The position numbers were made by a program, and so were the translations under genes. From positions 1 through 64,000 of the forward strand of contig WALP01000002.1 in assembly GCA_015522785.1 (NCBI GenBank): 64,000 nt of DNA. Reading direction: 5' to 3'. This document shows positions 33,652 through 42,293 of the stretch, piece by piece. This stretch comes from Candidatus Parvarchaeota archaeon (GTDB taxonomy: Archaea > Nanobdellota > Nanobdellia > CSSed11-243R1). Positions within the stretch are counted from its first letter, which is position 1. Each line of letters begins with the position of its first letter. Below the pieces are notes generated by a model that made no database searches, was not told the origin of the DNA, and was given only the letters and a program-made list of their open reading frames with translations.

Positions 33652-34435
33652 TTGGTTTACTATTTCTCACATATCCAATTATCGCATTATCCACTAACTT
33701 AGGGATAGAGGTATTCCATTTATTGTTACCCAAATCTTTTCTACTTAGTTTAAGTTCGCTTGATATTAATTGGAATTGTCTTAATACCTTAAAATATAAA
33801 TTACCCTCTTCATTTTTGTTGACATTTGGAATAGATTTTTGCCACTTCTCACTTTTCTTACTTTTACTTTTCTTCCACCTACTGTATAGAAAAAATAATA
33901 CATTCCCCCTATCTATTGGTGGGACAGTATCGGGAAGTAAAAAGTGCATTATTTTTGAATTTGCAACCAATTTCGGAGGGGTTTCATTATTCTCCCTCTT
34001 AGCCATAACGATTAAGCCATTAAAAATCAATAAAAGTATATCTTTTATTTCATCAAGATTAATCTCCTGAAATTTTTTTCCCCTTACTATTTCAAGCAAC
34101 TTCACAAAGTTCTTTTTATTACTAACAATTGACCTTTTAAAATCCTCAAACTCTGCCATTCTCGTATATTTATCCATTCTATGCATACCCCATGATGCAA
34201 GAGTGGCATATAGACATTCCATAAAGTATTCATTAGAAAACAACGAAATGTATTTTTCAGTGTCGTACTCTGTTTTTTTTACTGTATCAACAACCTTAAA
34301 GTAAAAATAAGCAGATGGCCCACCAAAGGTTTCCACACCCTTTTTAACATACTCGAGAAATTTCTTCTTATTCTTTATTAGCTCACTAATATTCTCTTTG
34401 TTCAACTTTCTTTCCCAACTAATCTTTTTACCCAA
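33629..34435 (-). CDS. Conserved-looking hypothetical protein of accessory operon
   Basis: 268 residues, helical, with ATLASWGMHRMDKYTRMAEFEDF and SKIMHFLLPDTVPPIDRGNV. Similar LLPD-VPPIDR strings occur in uncharacterised proteins I associate with restriction or defence neighbourhoods; this association is from memory and unverified. No catalytic motif is evident. Tightly coupled to the UDG-like gene (23-base overlap) and 16 bases after the Cdc48-N-like gene. Confidence 0.6.
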   Translation of the reverse strand: MGKKISWERKLNKENISELIKNKKKFLEYVKKGVETFGGPSAYFYFKVVDTVKKTEYDTEKYISLFSNEYFMECLYATLASWGMHRMDKYTRMAEFEDFKRSIVSNKKNFVKLLEIVRGKKFQEINLDEIKDILLLIFNGLIVMAKRENNETPPKLVANSKIMHFLLPDTVPPIDRGNVLFFLYSRWKKSKSKKSEKWQKSIPNVNKNEEGNLYFKVLRQFQLISSELKLSRKDLGNNKWNTSIPKLVDNAIIGYVRNSKPNGDGSGK

Positions 34436-34451
34436 AATCTCATCTCCTTTT

Positions 34452-35849
34452 TTACAGTATCATTATTCCACCATCATTATTGAATTTATCGTTGGTTATT
34501 TCTTCGCCCTTGAAGTTCTCTTTGTCTATTTCCTCCTGATGAATTGCAAAATCTTTATACCTCAATGTCAATCCCTTCGTGAAAAAGTCAGCCATGCAGT
34601 CGTCTATCTTTCCCGGCTCTGGAAAGAATTTACAACATTCTCTGAGAGTATCATAAACTTCCTTAAATGCATCATTCTTGAACTCGCTTACCTCTACCCC
34701 ACATATTTGCCTCAAAGATAACATGACAAGGTCGTCGTATTTCATAACTGGATTATACATAGAATCATACCATAGAGTAAAATATGTTCTTAACAGCTCA
34801 AAAAATATTTTGTCCTTGCTAATTTTTTCAAGTCTTTTTCTTAATTCCCTCGTCTTTTCCTCAAATTCTTTCTCTGCAACGGAAAATGGATCCTCTTTAA
34901 CCACATCATGTGACCCTTCATCCTTCACCTCTCCGCACTCGGGTAAATTCTCAAAAAACTTAACTGCCGCTCTATCGATATATGATGACTCGCATAAAGA
35001 CAGTATAACCTTAATTGTTTCCTCAGAAAGCTTTCTCCAGTTAGACTCATCAACAGAGTAAACCCTTTTGCCATTTACATGTTTCATAGATAATACTCCA
35101 TTGGCATGTAATGTTTTTAACACATCAATAACTCTAAAATCTCCAGACGTGGGAGAAGTAGATACATAATCCTTAAAAAGAAATGGATACACACCCTCTG
35201 TCAAGGCTCTTGCGATTAGTGAACCACTTGAATCTAAAAGATACCAATCTATATCAGATTCTGCTCCCGCCGTTGCATCGTATTTGAAAGTAACTTTGGT
35301 ATCCTTCGTGACTCTCCCTATTCCATTTGGTTCCACTTTCACTACAAAAAAATCTACGTCGTAAATTCTTGGCATTTCCTCATCAAGCATCTTGGTATTA
35401 CTACGAATTATATCAGAGAATAATGAAGGAATATCCTTAGAAACCGGAAAATTGACCTTTATTTTTTCATTCACTTGAACGATCCTATCTCTTAACATTT
35501 TGTTTGCTAGCTCCTGTGGAATGCTTAGTTCCAAATCATCAACATCATACGCAAGCACTACTTCTCTTGCCTCTGCAGATATATCTCTTCTTTCAATACT
35601 AACCTTTTCATTTATCCCAACATTCAATTCTCGCCTCAACAACCAATCAATGTATACTCTTCGCCCATTTTCTCCTGATGATTTAACTACTACAAACTTT
35701 GAGATAGATCCATCTTGATTACTAATACTCACTACATCACTATCTTTGAGCATAAGTTGCTTCATGATATACTCATCCAGCAAAACTATGTTAGGATTAC
35801 CATCTTGCAAAGGCCTCACAATACCCGAAACAACTTTTATTTCTTCCAT
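34452..35849 (-). CDS. Cdc48-N-domain-like protein without AAA module
   Basis: 465 residues. Residues about 1-180 resemble the two-lobed N domain of Cdc48/VAT: a double-psi barrel (VLLDEYIMKQLMLKDSDVVSI to KVSIERR) and a second lobe reaching FFVVKVEPNGIGRVTKDTKVTF. A winged-helix-like segment follows (FRVIDVLKTLHANGVLSM, about 245-285), then a helical C-terminus with several cysteines. No Walker motifs are present, so it is not an ATPase. It could be an adaptor linking a partner to DNA or to p97-type machinery. It starts 11 bases after the regulator gene. Confidence 0.6.
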   Translation of the reverse strand: MEEIKVVSGIVRPLQDGNPNIVLLDEYIMKQLMLKDSDVVSISNQDGSISKFVVVKSSGENGRRVYIDWLLRRELNVGINEKVSIERRDISAEAREVVLAYDVDDLELSIPQELANKMLRDRIVQVNEKIKVNFPVSKDIPSLFSDIIRSNTKMLDEEMPRIYDVDFFVVKVEPNGIGRVTKDTKVTFKYDATAGAESDIDWYLLDSSGSLIARALTEGVYPFLFKDYVSTSPTSGDFRVIDVLKTLHANGVLSMKHVNGKRVYSVDESNWRKLSEETIKVILSLCESSYIDRAAVKFFENLPECGEVKDEGSHDVVKEDPFSVAEKEFEEKTRELRKRLEKISKDKIFFELLRTYFTLWYDSMYNPVMKYDDLVMLSLRQICGVEVSEFKNDAFKEVYDTLRECCKFFPEPGKIDDCMADFFTKGLTLRYKDFAIHQEEIDKENFKGEEITNDKFNNDGGIMIL

Positions 35850-35860
35850 TATATCACCTC

Positions 35861-36532
35861 TTATTTTTTGTAATTAGAAACAAATTCATTGAATATGTTT
35901 GCATAAGCGGCATTTCTAACAAGATACTTTTGTATTGGTCTGATTAATCTGTAAATCTTCTTAGCTTCCTCTGGAGCATCGCGCGAAGGTGATTTCAAAA
36001 CTGCTAGCCCATCTATTATATTGTCGAGTATAGATGAAAGAGACATGTCCACATAAAAACTCACCTTAAGTAAGTTACATAAGAAGTTTAAAACCATCAT
36101 TTGCAAGAGATTACTCTCAGACAATTTTTGTATCCTTCTACGAACATCATTAAGAGTAGTTTTTACTTTCTTTTCACTTATTTTTCCCATCTCCAACATA
36201 TCATAGAGATTATATTCAACTCTAAGCGACATCTTTTCCATAAGATATTCCATAAATTTAGAAATATCAAAATACAGGTGCCTTTCTCTACCAACTTTTT
36301 TACTCTCTAAAAGTTCAAGAGAAACAACTGGCGAATTCTTAACAAGTTTTTCCAAATGTTCTTGTATTGTTGAATGTTTCAAAGTTACATTACCTCTTTT
36401 TAATCTTTTTTCTAAATCGACAATCCTTGTTGGCCTACCTTCATAAGTATTAGATGCACAAATCAACACAATTTCCCCTAACCTAAATGAATAAAAAAGC
36501 CTGCCAAATTTATCTTCAATTGAGAATTTCAT
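35861..36532 (-). CDS. Winged-helix transcriptional regulator-like protein
   Basis: 223 residues. The N-terminal 100 residues look like a winged HTH (IVDLEKRLKRGNVTLKHSTIQEHLEKL, then a hairpin KKVGRERHLYFDI). The rest is helical and could be a sensor or dimerisation domain. As the promoter-proximal gene of the four-gene operon it is the likely autoregulator. A TATA-like CTTTATATA is at about 36556-36564. Confidence 0.65.
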   Translation of the reverse strand: MKFSIEDKFGRLFYSFRLGEIVLICASNTYEGRPTRIVDLEKRLKRGNVTLKHSTIQEHLEKLVKNSPVVSLELLESKKVGRERHLYFDISKFMEYLMEKMSLRVEYNLYDMLEMGKISEKKVKTTLNDVRRRIQKLSESNLLQMMVLNFLCNLLKVSFYVDMSLSSILDNIIDGLAVLKSPSRDAPEEAKKIYRLIRPIQKYLVRNAAYANIFNEFVSNYKK

Positions 36533-36689
36533 ATAAACATATAAGCAATTCTTGTATATAAAGGGCGACCCTGCGAATTAAAGTTTGAGTATTTTGCGAG
36601 CATCCTAGAGAAACGAGTATTAATAGATTAAAGAGTGGGGAAACCTGCGAATTCATTTATAAATGATCACCGACATCCTCTCGCTAAGA
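36533..36689. promoter_or_regulatory. Promoter region of accessory operon with short repeat
   Basis: 157 bases between TFB and the regulator. On the minus strand CTTTATATA lies about 25 bases upstream of the regulator ATG. CCTGCGAATT occurs twice (about 36571 and 36648), a possible operator half-site pair. No gene is seen. Confidence 0.45.
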
Positions 36690-37529
36690 TTAATCCCCGC
36701 TAATCCTCTCAGCAAACTTTTTCAGCTCGACAACATCAATTTTGTCGATTAGTTTTTGGAAATTTTCGCGGAGGGCTGGCTCAGAAACGTGGGCATATCT
36801 GGCAATATCCCTTTGGTTCATAGGTATCTTCAAAATCGCGGCAGCCACATAAATTGAAGCCGCAGCGAGCATCATCGGGTTGTCAGTTGTCTTTGCCTTT
36901 GCTGCTTTCATAGCAACAGTCGCAAGCTGTCCGTTGTAACCCATGTCGGAGCTTATTCTTAGGATGTAAGAATCAACATTCCCAACAGGCTTCATAGGTA
37001 TCTTTAGCTCCCTGCAGATTTTCCTGTAGGCGCGAAGAACTTTCACCCGGCTGACTCCGTAAGTTTCCTCAAAATCGTCAAAAAAGACAGGTATGCCCTG
37101 CCGCTTTGAGACAATGTAAGTTGCAGCTGCGAGTATCTCAAGCTTTGAGGCGCGCTTCGTGAGTTTCCTTTCAACGCATTCCCTGCATATTTTTATGACT
37201 CCAGCTTCGACTTGCTTTTTTAGATCCATCTTTTTTATTTCGGCGTAGAATGGAGCCATAGCTTTTTCCACATTTGTCTTAAGAATTCCGTTGAGTATGA
37301 CTGCCATCTTTTTCTTTTTTGGATTGACAAGAACTTTCACGGCTTTGCTTCCGTGCATAGCCTCTATAATTGGGACTTCCTCGCTAATCACAAAGCCGCA
37401 GTTTCGGCAGACCAGCTCGGATCTTTTGTCGTCAAAATAAAGTTTTGTCGAGCCGCATTCAGGACATTTGTCTATAAATTCAACTTGATTCCGAGGGGCA
37501 GAGAAGATAGTTTTTCTCAAAGGCACCAC
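36690..37529 (-). CDS. tfb: Transcription factor B paralogue
   Basis: 279 residues. N-terminal zinc ribbon CPECGSTKLYFDDKRSELVCRNCG, then two cyclin folds (about 100-185 and 195-275; AAATYIVSKRQGIPV and AAASIYVAAAILKIP). The B-reader/linker between ribbon and first fold is atypical (EVPIIEAMHGSKAVKVLV) and lacks the usual DRGPEWR-like string. It may be the only TFB of the genome or a specialised copy. It sits within the putative island. Confidence 0.9.
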   Translation of the reverse strand: MVPLRKTIFSAPRNQVEFIDKCPECGSTKLYFDDKRSELVCRNCGFVISEEVPIIEAMHGSKAVKVLVNPKKKKMAVILNGILKTNVEKAMAPFYAEIKKMDLKKQVEAGVIKICRECVERKLTKRASKLEILAAATYIVSKRQGIPVFFDDFEETYGVSRVKVLRAYRKICRELKIPMKPVGNVDSYILRISSDMGYNGQLATVAMKAAKAKTTDNPMMLAAASIYVAAAILKIPMNQRDIARYAHVSEPALRENFQKLIDKIDVVELKKFAERISGD

Positions 37530-37634
37530 CTACTTTATAAATACAGAAAACTTTATAAGGAGTTCGGGTGGTTTATAAAGATTTTTAATAATCCACCAAA
37601 ATGTTTATATCTATAAGCCGAAATTACACTACTT

Positions 37635-38132
37635 ATGCCGAAGCTGATAAAGGATGTAGAAGAGATATCCGAAATTGAGAAATGGATGAATGAATCTGAA
37701 AAAGAAGCAAAAAGGTCTAAATGCATAAAATCGCAAGTTGGTGTTGTTATAGTTAAAGATGGTAAGATTATATCAAAAGGTTATAATAAAATAATGACCG
37801 AAGACCCAAATCTTGTAAAAGATGGTTATTGTAACCCATGCATTCGAGAAGAAATCCATGATAATTCTCTAGTCGAAAGGTGTTATGCCATCCATGCTGA
37901 ACAAATGGCACTAATACATGCAAAAGAAGATTTAGAAAGTGCGATAATGTATCATGTTAAGTTAAAACATGGAAAGCGAGTCCCAATAGAATCTCCGACA
38001 TGTACAGTATGCAACAGAATGATAAAAGAAGCAGGTGTTTATTTTGTGTGTCTCCAGGAGGAGGGATATGTTATTTATTCACCCAATGAAATTGTCGAAA
38101 TATCATTTAAAAAACTTTTAGGTCACATATAA
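37635..38132 (+). CDS. Cytidine/deoxycytidylate deaminase family protein
   Basis: 165 residues with the deaminase zinc motifs HAEQMAL (HxE) and PTCTVCNRM (PCxxC-like), spaced as in dCMP deaminases. A two-cysteine insert before the HAE (GYCNPCIREE) is as in dCMP deaminase relatives. Substrate (dCMP, free base or nucleic acid) unknown. It is divergent from TFB and converges on an ASCH gene with a 10-base overlap. Confidence 0.85.
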   Translation: MPKLIKDVEEISEIEKWMNESEKEAKRSKCIKSQVGVVIVKDGKIISKGYNKIMTEDPNLVKDGYCNPCIREEIHDNSLVERCYAIHAEQMALIHAKEDLESAIMYHVKLKHGKRVPIESPTCTVCNRMIKEAGVYFVCLQEEGYVIYSPNEIVEISFKKLLGHI

Positions 38133-38554
38133 TTGTCAAGGTTATTATATTTACCAAACTTATCTAATTTAACGATATCTTCGGGCACGTTAAAAAATCC
38201 AAGTCTACCGAGATATTTTACGGGATCAATCTGATGAACGTCCCCTAAGACAAAGCCATACACAGGATATCTATTTGGGGTCGATAAAGAGAGGTGATTT
38301 TCTCTATCCTCCAAGAACATACTTCTATTCCTATACACCTTAACATCAGTTAAGTCAGCATACCCCACGATGTATCCTCTTGTAAGATCCTCCAAATCAA
38401 AATTATAAAAGCTAATAGCCCCTCTATCTACCCCCTTTGAAGCGTGAATCAAAAAGTAACCTCTAAACTTTGTATTCCATGTACGTATTTCTACTGTTTT
38501 TTTCCCTCGGAGGATTAGTTCTACCCATGGTTGTTTAATGGACAAACATTTCAT
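38123..38554 (-). CDS. ASCH-domain protein 1
   Basis: 143 residues. The ASCH start LSIKQPWVELILRGKKTVEIRTW and strand RGYFLIHASKG are clear. ASCH domains are PUA-related beta barrels that bind or process RNA or modified nucleosides. Its ATG overlaps the stop of the second ASCH gene by 4 bases, so the pair is translationally coupled. Confidence 0.85.
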   Translation of the reverse strand: MKCLSIKQPWVELILRGKKTVEIRTWNTKFRGYFLIHASKGVDRGAISFYNFDLEDLTRGYIVGYADLTDVKVYRNRSMFLEDRENHLSLSTPNRYPVYGFVLGDVHQIDPVKYLGRLGFFNVPEDIVKLDKFGKYNNLDNYM

Positions 38555-38895
38555 TCTATCACCTTAAAAAAGATTGCCAACACACCGTTTTCATTTTCCT
38601 TTTCTTCTGGATAGTATTTACGCATTCTCTCAATTTGCTCGTCTAATGTAAGAGATTCATGAGCAAGATAATTTTTCGGGATAAAGGAAAATAGATCTTT
38701 AAAACTAGAAAACCTAGCTAGTCCTTTAACATATACTCTAATTTCACCATCACTACTTAATCTCTTGAATATTATTTCATCACCTAAATTTATCTTTCTT
38801 CTTTTTTCATCGAAAAGCCGAACTTCCACTATTTTTTTACCGGACTTTATCCATTGAAATGGTTCATCGGCAAGATGCATTTCGTGTATTACCAT
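38551..38895 (-). CDS. ASCH-domain protein 2
   Basis: 114 residues with a second, divergent ASCH fold (DEPFQWIKSGKKIVEVRLFDEKR and NLGDEIIFKRL). Similar small proteins include acetylcytidine amidohydrolases of the YqfB type, but the catalytic set cannot be confirmed here. One base separates it from the class I aaRS-like gene, so the three genes form one operon. Confidence 0.82.
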   Translation of the reverse strand: MVIHEMHLADEPFQWIKSGKKIVEVRLFDEKRRKINLGDEIIFKRLSSDGEIRVYVKGLARFSSFKDLFSFIPKNYLAHESLTLDEQIERMRKYYPEEKENENGVLAIFFKVIE

Positions 38896-38896
38896 T

Positions 38897-40000
38897 TTAA
38901 TTACTCAATTTCTCACTGAATAACGCTTTGAAATATTCAACAGTATAATTCCTAAAAAGCTTTTTTGGATCCCTCGCCCACTCACGAGTTTCATCAAGTA
39001 ATATCGTCAGTCCATCTTCCCCATATTTATTTACAAGTTCGGGGTAGGTCATTAAATATGGTGGAATGTAATCATAAACCCCTTCTTTTACATAAACACT
39101 TTTAGAAAATTTGGCCCCCGACCAATCTTCAATTAATGGAGTATATATCCTCGTTGGAAGGTCTTCTATTCCATATCCCCATAATCCTAAAACATGATTC
39201 ATTAATTCACCCATCCCAACCCAATCAGCACCATCCACCATTAGATTTAACGCATTTGCTTTCTTCGCCTCCTCAACAAAGTATCTTTCCTTTATTGCAT
39301 TTCTTATAGGTGTATTAAAATCAACAAACTCTTTATTGTCGGGTGTTATCTCTATCTCATATGTGCCATGGGTAAAACATTTCATACTTAACCGCGCGTA
39401 ATTGTCCCTAAGTTCTTCTATCTTCAGCGTCTCACAATCTTCATCCATATACCTACACTCATTACATGGAAATCGTATCTTAAGCTTACCCTCTTTTGGA
39501 TTCAAAATAGGGATAAACTCTTCTGCACGGTTCATAATTTCTAATAAAGATGATCTAACAAAAGGTTTTTCCTGAAAATCTTTATAAGACATTATTGTAT
39601 ATTCTATACCTGTCTCCCCGCTTAGCCAGCTCATAAGATCAACGAAGGAATCCATATAACTATCTAATTTGTTTGTATCCCTCATAGGTGTATCAAGAAG
39701 CATCAATTGATATGTAATTCCGCCTCGTTCTATTTTATATCCCGGAGCGTTCTCTAACTGTTCAAAAAGAATCCGCGAGGGTAGATCAAAATGTTCCTTA
39801 ATAAATTCACCTATTGCAAAAGCTGTCATCAATCCAGTCATCGTTCCTAAATGTGGATAACCATTTGGTTGTGAAGAGTAATGTATTTGAACTTCCTTCT
39901 TGTTTTTCACCCTCCACCGAAAATAGTTCTCCATTGTTCCATTTATATGTGCTATTACTACCGGTGGATACAATACATCAGATACGTTCCTATTAACCAT
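38897..40000 (-). CDS. Class I aminoacyl-tRNA synthetase-like protein (LysRS-I-like), short
   Basis: 367 residues from ATG 40000; a TATA-like TTATAAAAAA 20-30 bases upstream favours this start over an in-frame Met at 40045. The HIGH-type motif is PNGYPHLGTM and the KMSKS-type motif is GAKFSKSVY. A zinc-knuckle-like CNECRYMDEDC lies between them. It ends soon after KFSKS, so the long helical anticodon-binding region of LysRS-I is missing. It may therefore charge something other than full tRNA, or act as a paralogue. It is the promoter-proximal gene of an operon with two ASCH genes. Confidence 0.7.
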   Translation of the reverse strand: MVNRNVSDVLYPPVVIAHINGTMENYFRWRVKNKKEVQIHYSSQPNGYPHLGTMTGLMTAFAIGEFIKEHFDLPSRILFEQLENAPGYKIERGGITYQLMLLDTPMRDTNKLDSYMDSFVDLMSWLSGETGIEYTIMSYKDFQEKPFVRSSLLEIMNRAEEFIPILNPKEGKLKIRFPCNECRYMDEDCETLKIEELRDNYARLSMKCFTHGTYEIEITPDNKEFVDFNTPIRNAIKERYFVEEAKKANALNLMVDGADWVGMGELMNHVLGLWGYGIEDLPTRIYTPLIEDWSGAKFSKSVYVKEGVYDYIPPYLMTYPELVNKYGEDGLTILLDETREWARDPKKLFRNYTVEYFKALFSEKLSN

Positions 40001-40056
40001 GAATATTTCTATAAATCTATTTTTTATAAGGTTATCACTAAGCAATTATAAGAAGC

Positions 40057-40245
40057 TCACTCTCTCAAATCCCTAATCATCTTCTTAAATGGGTTGTCTT
40101 CCTCTTCTTTGTCTCGCGAATTGCTTTGTTTTTGGTATTGCGTCCACCTCTCAAGAAAAATCTTCCAGGCGTATTTCTCAGGGATTGCCCAGCGGAATTT
40201 GTTTCCGTTTTGGAATTCCAGCTGAATGAATGCCTTGAAGTCCAT
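40057..40245 (-). CDS. Small hypothetical protein
   Basis: 62 residues from ATG 40245, preceded by GAGGTGGT. The sequence (DFKAFIQLEFQNGNKFRWAI) suggests a small beta-alpha fold followed by a charged tail. No family is recognised. Confidence 0.6.
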   Translation of the reverse strand: MDFKAFIQLEFQNGNKFRWAIPEKYAWKIFLERWTQYQKQSNSRDKEEEDNPFKKMIRDLRE

Positions 40246-40290
40246 TTTACCACCTCGAATTTTTTTCAATATTGAAAATAAATAACAACC

Positions 40291-40515
40291 TCACTTGTAA
40301 AGCGCGAGATACTTTTCCTTCTTCGCCTTCCCAGTAATAATATCCATTAAGTATTTCTTCCTCAACTCCTTCAATCTCTTTATCCTCTCCTTGTTATGCG
40401 GGTTACTCATCCAGATTTTGTTGTGAAGCCCGCTCATTACAAAATACCACTTTTCAAGATATTTGAGCTCCTCAAGTTCTCTTTTCCGGATTTCCTTTAA
40501 GCTGTACCTAACCAT
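40291..40515 (-). CDS. Small basic helical protein
   Basis: 74 residues from ATG 40515, preceded by GGTGGTG. Rich in Lys, Arg and Glu (LKEIRKRELEELKYLEKWYF), helical. No family is recognised. It is divergent from the YdjM-like membrane gene. Confidence 0.6.
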   Translation of the reverse strand: MVRYSLKEIRKRELEELKYLEKWYFVMSGLHNKIWMSNPHNKERIKRLKELRKKYLMDIITGKAKKEKYLALYK

Positions 40516-40575
40516 TTGCACCACCGACTTAGAAAGCAAAAGAGTCCTTATTAGGAATGCAAGAAAAAGTAAGGT

Positions 40576-41016
40576 ATGCTTGGAGTTACTCACGCCTTGA
40601 TCTCGCTTGCCCTGGCTAAGTCGCTTGGCTTGGTTTCGGTGAAAGATTATTTGAAAATCTTCGTGCTGGTTTTCTACGCCATGCTCCCCGATATTGACAT
40701 GCCTTACTCGGGGCTTGGGAAAATCGCCAAACCTTTTTCAGAACATCTATACTCAAAGTTCGGACACAGGAATGTGACCCACTCTTTGCTTTTCATGCTT
40801 TTGGTTACTTCGCCTCTTGCTATAAATCAAGGTTTGTATTTCCTTGCCTTGCTCGGCTATGGCTCACACTTAATAGAAGACATGCTAACGTATACAGGTG
40901 TCCCTCTTTTTTATCCTTCAAAGAAAAATTTTGTAATCCTCGGCGGACCGCTAATTACCGGCGGGTGGATTGAGTTACTCTTTTCGCTTGCGAGCTTGGC
41001 GGTTTTCATAGTTTAG
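40576..41016 (+). CDS. Membrane-bound metal-dependent hydrolase (YdjM/DUF457-like)
   Basis: 146 residues with four to five membrane helices and the family's polar motifs in order: THALISLAL, MLPDIDMP, HRNVTHSLL and YGSHLIEDMLT. These His/Asp residues would bind metal at the membrane face. The biochemical role of the family is poorly defined. Confidence 0.82.
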   Translation: MLGVTHALISLALAKSLGLVSVKDYLKIFVLVFYAMLPDIDMPYSGLGKIAKPFSEHLYSKFGHRNVTHSLLFMLLVTSPLAINQGLYFLALLGYGSHLIEDMLTYTGVPLFYPSKKNFVILGGPLITGGWIELLFSLASLAVFIV

Positions 41017-41055
41017 TAAGTAAAGTTTTTAAATGGCTTAATTGTAGATATATGT

Positions 41056-41655
41056 ATGTATGTATATTTTCCAAACAAATTAAATTCCATAGAGTTAGTT
41101 ATACCACCAAAATACATTTCCGAAGACATACTCGGGACACCCAATAATAACTTGGAGTTAAATAAACTATTCGATAAAACAATGAACCTAGCAAACGCAC
41201 TAGCCAATAAAGAAAAGCCAATAACCCCTGAAGAATATGTAAGGAAAATAGCAGGGATAATATGGAAATGGTATTTAGTGCAAAAAATTAAAGGTATCTG
41301 GAACAAAGACAGTAGAGATGCAATCCAAATACTAACCTTAATTGGTAAAAACAGCGATGAAACAATAAAAGAACAGATTACAAAACTCACAAGTTACAGA
41401 GATAGCTTAAAATTCAACAAAGATATACCCCCAGAAGTAAATAAACTTACTCTCAAAAAAAGAGAGGTAGTCACAACAATTGTAGAAACTATGAAAAACA
41501 TTAATTTAAAAGAGTTCACCCCAAGAAAAAAATTACTTCTCATGGCCGCATTGTCTATACTACTAATAAGATTGTTCGGATTAAGCCACTACAATAAAAA
41601 AATAGCTACCTCTGTAAATAAAGAGATAGACAATTTTTTAGAGTTAGCTATATAG
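41056..41655 (+). CDS. Hypothetical helical protein paired with a PIN-like gene
   Basis: 199 residues, helical throughout, with a late hydrophobic helix (LLLMAALSILLIRLFG) that may be a membrane segment. No recognised family. The next gene begins 5 bases after its stop. The position suggests an antitoxin-like or regulatory partner, without sequence proof. Confidence 0.55.
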   Translation: MYVYFPNKLNSIELVIPPKYISEDILGTPNNNLELNKLFDKTMNLANALANKEKPITPEEYVRKIAGIIWKWYLVQKIKGIWNKDSRDAIQILTLIGKNSDETIKEQITKLTSYRDSLKFNKDIPPEVNKLTLKKREVVTTIVETMKNINLKEFTPRKKLLLMAALSILLIRLFGLSHYNKKIATSVNKEIDNFLELAI

Positions 41656-41660
41656 AGGTA

Positions 41661-42293
41661 ATGTATGTGGGAAACGAAGTTTTTTCTTTCGACACTAATA
41701 TAATTTTAAATAGCGTATTAAGTCACACAAACTCCCATAAACTACTCGAAATTATTATCAAATCTGATAACAATGAGAATTTCACGATCACCTCAACAGT
41801 AAATTCAGAAGCTAAGAATATAATATCAACCTTAGAAGAATTAATAGATAAGTATGTAAATGTTAGGGGAGAAGTAAAACTTGAAGACCTTGCCGAAACA
41901 ACTGAGGAAAAGAAACACTTATCTCTTCTGAAACATATAATTGATGATAGAGGAATAGACGAGATAATTGACATAAAAGCGAAAATGAGAAGATATGTTA
42001 ATGTATGGAAAGCAAATACAATTTTAATCGACTATGGAATGGATGATAAAGTAATAAGGAATAAAGTTCTGGATATACTCACTAACGTTCTGTTTGATGT
42101 AAAAGACAAAAGACATATTGCCTTATTTTTAGGGTTCATAAAAGAATATCAAGAGGGTATATTCGTAACTTACGACAAATTTAGAGGAACAAAAATCCCA
42201 CTTAGAGAAGTAATAACTAATATAGAAAAGGCAGTAAAAAGAAAACTCAAAATTATGGATGCTAAATCTTGTGTCCATAAGTTACAAAAATGA
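41661..42293 (+). CDS. PIN-domain-like protein
   Basis: 210 residues. A PIN-type acidic set can be read in order: Asp in FSFDTNIILNSV, Glu in VNSEAKNI, Asp in DVKDKRHIALFLGF and Asp in FVTYDKFRG. Such domains are Mg-dependent ribonucleases, often toxins. The central helical insert is long for a VapC (usually about 130 residues). A frame-disrupted small membrane ORF begins at its stop codon. Confidence 0.65.
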   Translation: MYVGNEVFSFDTNIILNSVLSHTNSHKLLEIIIKSDNNENFTITSTVNSEAKNIISTLEELIDKYVNVRGEVKLEDLAETTEEKKHLSLLKHIIDDRGIDEIIDIKAKMRRYVNVWKANTILIDYGMDDKVIRNKVLDILTNVLFDVKDKRHIALFLGFIKEYQEGIFVTYDKFRGTKIPLREVITNIEKAVKRKLKIMDAKSCVHKLQK

